Origin: Crambe crambe
Taxonomy: Eukaryota > Porifera > Demospongiae > Poecilosclerida > Crambeidae
Assembly (NCBI GenBank): GCA_963924555.1
Contig: OZ004583.1
Span: 5,737,501 to 5,801,500, forward strand
Length of the DNA: 64,000 nucleotides
Direction of reading: 5' to 3'
Positions 61,807 through 64,000 of the stretch are shown in pieces. The first letter of the stretch is position 1. The number at the start of each line of letters is the position of its first letter. The notes below the pieces were generated by a model. It was not told the DNA's origin. It did not search any database and was given only the letters and a program-made list of their open reading frames with translations. A program made the position numbers and the translations under genes.

Positions 61807-63304
61807 CTGTATGAAGGAAAAGTCACGTATACAATCAGTCTGGAGGAGAATTTCTTTGAACATAATAAATTAATATTATTTTGATGTGAGAAATTTTGAT
61901 GTGGGATTTGAACTTTAGAAGTGGACAGTTGAAGCATTGGTAAGAGAAGTGGATAATTAGCTAACATTGCTTAGTTTAACAAACATTGAACGTTACATTG
62001 TTGAATTTCATGCAGTAGTTACTATAATGAGTTAATTTTGTGGTTTTGGGAAAATAGGGAGCTCAGTTTTATGTGACACTCCCAGGTAATTTTTGGACAC
62101 TTTAGCTCACCATAACTCATGGTTACTAGTGGCTGTGGTCTTGAAATTTGGTGTACAGTCCTTACAGAACACATGACAGATGAAAATTGTACTCAAAATA
62201 TATACATTTATAACCCTTCATACTTATTATGTCTTTAATACATGCCAAACACTACACAATGTACTAGAGCTAGAGGCTTTAGACCAAGCACTTTTGTGCT
62301 CAAAGAAATCACCCAGGTCTACAGTAGTTTGCAGAACAGTTGTCATGCATAAGGCAGAGATAGGCAGTGGCTCTGGAGTAGCTAGTGGCTAAGAACAATA
62401 GGGCTATGAAAACATTTTATTGTTCCCCAGCCACAAATACTTCAAAGCCACCACCTATCCCTGCCTGATGCATGACAACTGTTCTGCAAACTACTGTATG
62501 TACACTGTGACTCAGTAGAACAAAAGGTTTGTGTCAACTGTGGTTTTAAGACCTCTGGCTTTGCAAGGAAAATCAGCTGTGTACATACCACTAAGTGGTG
62601 GTCATTCACACTTGAATAGCTTCCAACTACATGTTGATACAGTTAATTCCCTCATACGTTGTGTTATAAATGTATATATATTATTTTGAGATATCAGTTT
62701 AACAATTTTCCAAAATATTTTTGCTATCTCGGTCATGGTTGGACTTAGGGGTTTTTTTGAATAGACCATTGGAAAGCTCTTTTAAAAAGCTGCATTTTGG
62801 TGGTAAAAAAAGGTTCTAGGGGCATGTATGAAGGCGGTATGAAGCCTAGAAGTTCGACGAAATATTTTCGAAATCACCAAAATTGTGGGTAAGAACTCCC
62901 TTAACAAGCAAAACACTCTTTTTAAAAAATTATTCTCTTTAGGGGTTAATTATGCTAGCACAATTGGCTCAGGCCTAGTCAGTGAAAGTGGAGTCTTACT
63001 TCTGTTCAAGTACATGTGCTTGTAGAAACTGAATATGCACATAGTACCAAAGAAATAAAAATGGAAAATTTAAAATAGCTAATACAAAAGTCACATTAAT
63101 TTTACTAAAGTAGCTAGCTAATGTTCTGAAGTTCAACTTTTGGCAAACAAAATTTGTAGTTATAAGGACACTGTTACTATTAGAAGGTTCATGAGTTCTG
63201 GGCAAGTCAGCTTCCTCATCACACTATAATGAAAACAAAGGAAAGTACATGTAGATGAATAGTTATATTTGAAAGAGGGTGTGATACTGTGGCCAAAGTA
63301 GAAA
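61807..63304. other. Region upstream of the ODC-like exons, hairpin repeat, no exon identified
   Basis: AT-rich. The expected N-terminal ODC exons could not be read here. The inverted repeat at 62200-62690 is listed separately. No RNA gene recognised. Confidence 0.4.
62200..62690. repeat. Inverted repeat (probable MITE)
   Basis: Arms include TACAGTAGTTTGCAGAACAG (about 62320) against CTGTTCTGCAAACTACTGTA (about 62480), with ATGCATAAGGCAGAGATAGG paired to CCTATCCCTGCCTGATGCAT. Outer strings ATATACATTTATAAC and GTTATAAATGTATAT also pair, suggesting a palindrome of roughly 490 bases. Confidence 0.75.
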
Positions 63305-63857
63305 TTAAGAAGCCCCATAGTTATTAAACTCACAAGATTTTGATGTTCCACTATGGAAGAGCTCAGAAGAATCAGATGAAGTAGTACCCTGCAGTGCTAA
63401 AACAAGATACAGCTGCTGTCATGACTGTGTCATTAGGTAATAATTTATACTCACATTTTGATATTTTGTCAGCTGTTCCTTTCTGACCGATCTCCTCTAG
63501 AGCTTTTATCAAACTCTTCCAAGTGGGCTGACCGCTAGTTGCAAGGACATTGTCAGCTCCATTTAACCAGGCTTCCACTAATTCTTGACAGAGCAATTTC
63601 ATCTTCTTGAGATTTGGCCAGTACAATCCAAGAGCTCCACCAAGTAGCAGAAGTTGATTTTCAGTCAGGTCTCTCAAGCACATGGACACTTGATGGTGGT
63701 GAGTCATACCTGCAGGGTGAGTAGAGCAGTACAAAATATCTTGATAGCAGCTTTTCAATATAGCTAACTGGGCTATACAACTGGGGACACTTACCCAGAG
63801 CAGTATTCAAAATTGATGGTTGAACTTCTTGGATTGTTGAAACAGGCTCACTGCATT
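63305..63857 (-). CDS. 3' end of a paralogous Death-like protein gene (partial)
   Basis: Three exons in phase: 63795-63857, 63455-63709 and 63305-63396; the gene continues beyond the right edge. The middle exon encodes an 85-residue Death-like domain that is a close copy of the last one of the Roc-COR gene (exon 28359-28613): both have LGxALGLxWPNLKKM, WLNGADNV, ATSGQPTW and SLIKALEEI/EKI, the same 255-base length and the same phases. The next exon also begins alike (CACTGCAxGG, giving LQG). The stop at 63305 assumes no further splicing; a GTGAGT at 63330-63335 could be a donor instead. Probably another receptor of the same family, its GTPase part outside the window. Confidence 0.75.
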
Positions 63858-64000
63858 CTGAAAGGGTGAGAGTTCATAGCAGCCAAAATCATAAATTCGT
63901 AAGTTAATGATTTAAAAACATGTTCCTAGATTAGGGGATTTCCCTTTTTCGAAAGCAGTTACTGTCCCTTTACTGATAAACAGTAACTTCGCCCTGCTAC

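Noticed and set aside
61807-61967. ODC-like frame extended upstream of 61806
   Set aside because: The open frame continues, but the sequence is AT-rich and unlike ODC, and a good acceptor (CTTCATACAG) lies exactly before the FHLG codons.

Overview
The window reads as animal nuclear DNA, most likely from a demosponge (an Amphimedon-like genome). Genes have many short introns with GT-AG ends, conserved metazoan proteins are packed closely on both strands, and introns and spacers are full of microsatellites, tandem repeats and short inverted-repeat transposons. Coordinates for spliced genes come from my own reading of splice sites, checked by reading-phase continuity and by recalled human orthologues. 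I could not run a search.

Layout. 0.9-4.6 kb (+): ISY1 splicing factor, 13 exons. 7.2-10.0 kb (-): 5' part of an unrecognised gene. 10.5-11.8 kb (+): single-exon type II membrane, glycosyltransferase-like protein. 12.4-14.9 kb (-): MITD1 (ESCRT-III/abscission), head to head with 15.1-16.4 kb (+) TM7SF2-like delta14-sterol reductase, which in turn is tail to tail with 16.7-20.6 kb (-) squalene synthase (FDFT1). Two sterol-pathway enzymes are thus neighbours. FDFT1 shares a 295-bp promoter region, holding a perfect Maf/AP-1 palindrome, with a Rab43-like GTPase (20.9-24.4 kb, +). Next come a secreted phage-type (GH24) lysozyme (24.6-25.1 kb, +) and a secreted double-jacalin lectin (25.6-26.7 kb, -).

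The most striking locus is 28.0-46.8 kb (-). Nineteen exons join in phase into one model of about 1,717 residues: an N-terminal hydrophobic leader carrying a 2A-like ribosome-skipping motif (DVELNPGP), a proline-rich region, two tandem copies of a three-exon block of Death-fold-like modules (C-B-A, C-B-A), a Roc-COR-type GTPase and a last Death-like domain. This looks like an innate immune or cell-death signalling receptor. The 3' end of a paralogue (same last Death-like exon) lies at the right edge (63.3-63.9 kb, -).

46.8-58.5 kb is mobile-element territory: short TIR elements, a broken hAT-type fragment, and a 5.5-kb DNA transposon (52.1-57.6 kb) with long inverted ends, an integrase-like DDE transposase and a convergent spliced gene for a HECT ubiquitin ligase. 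60.2-61.8 kb (-) holds three C-terminal exons of an ornithine-decarboxylase-like protein that lacks the catalytic CDG motif.

No rRNA, tRNA or CRISPR array was seen.
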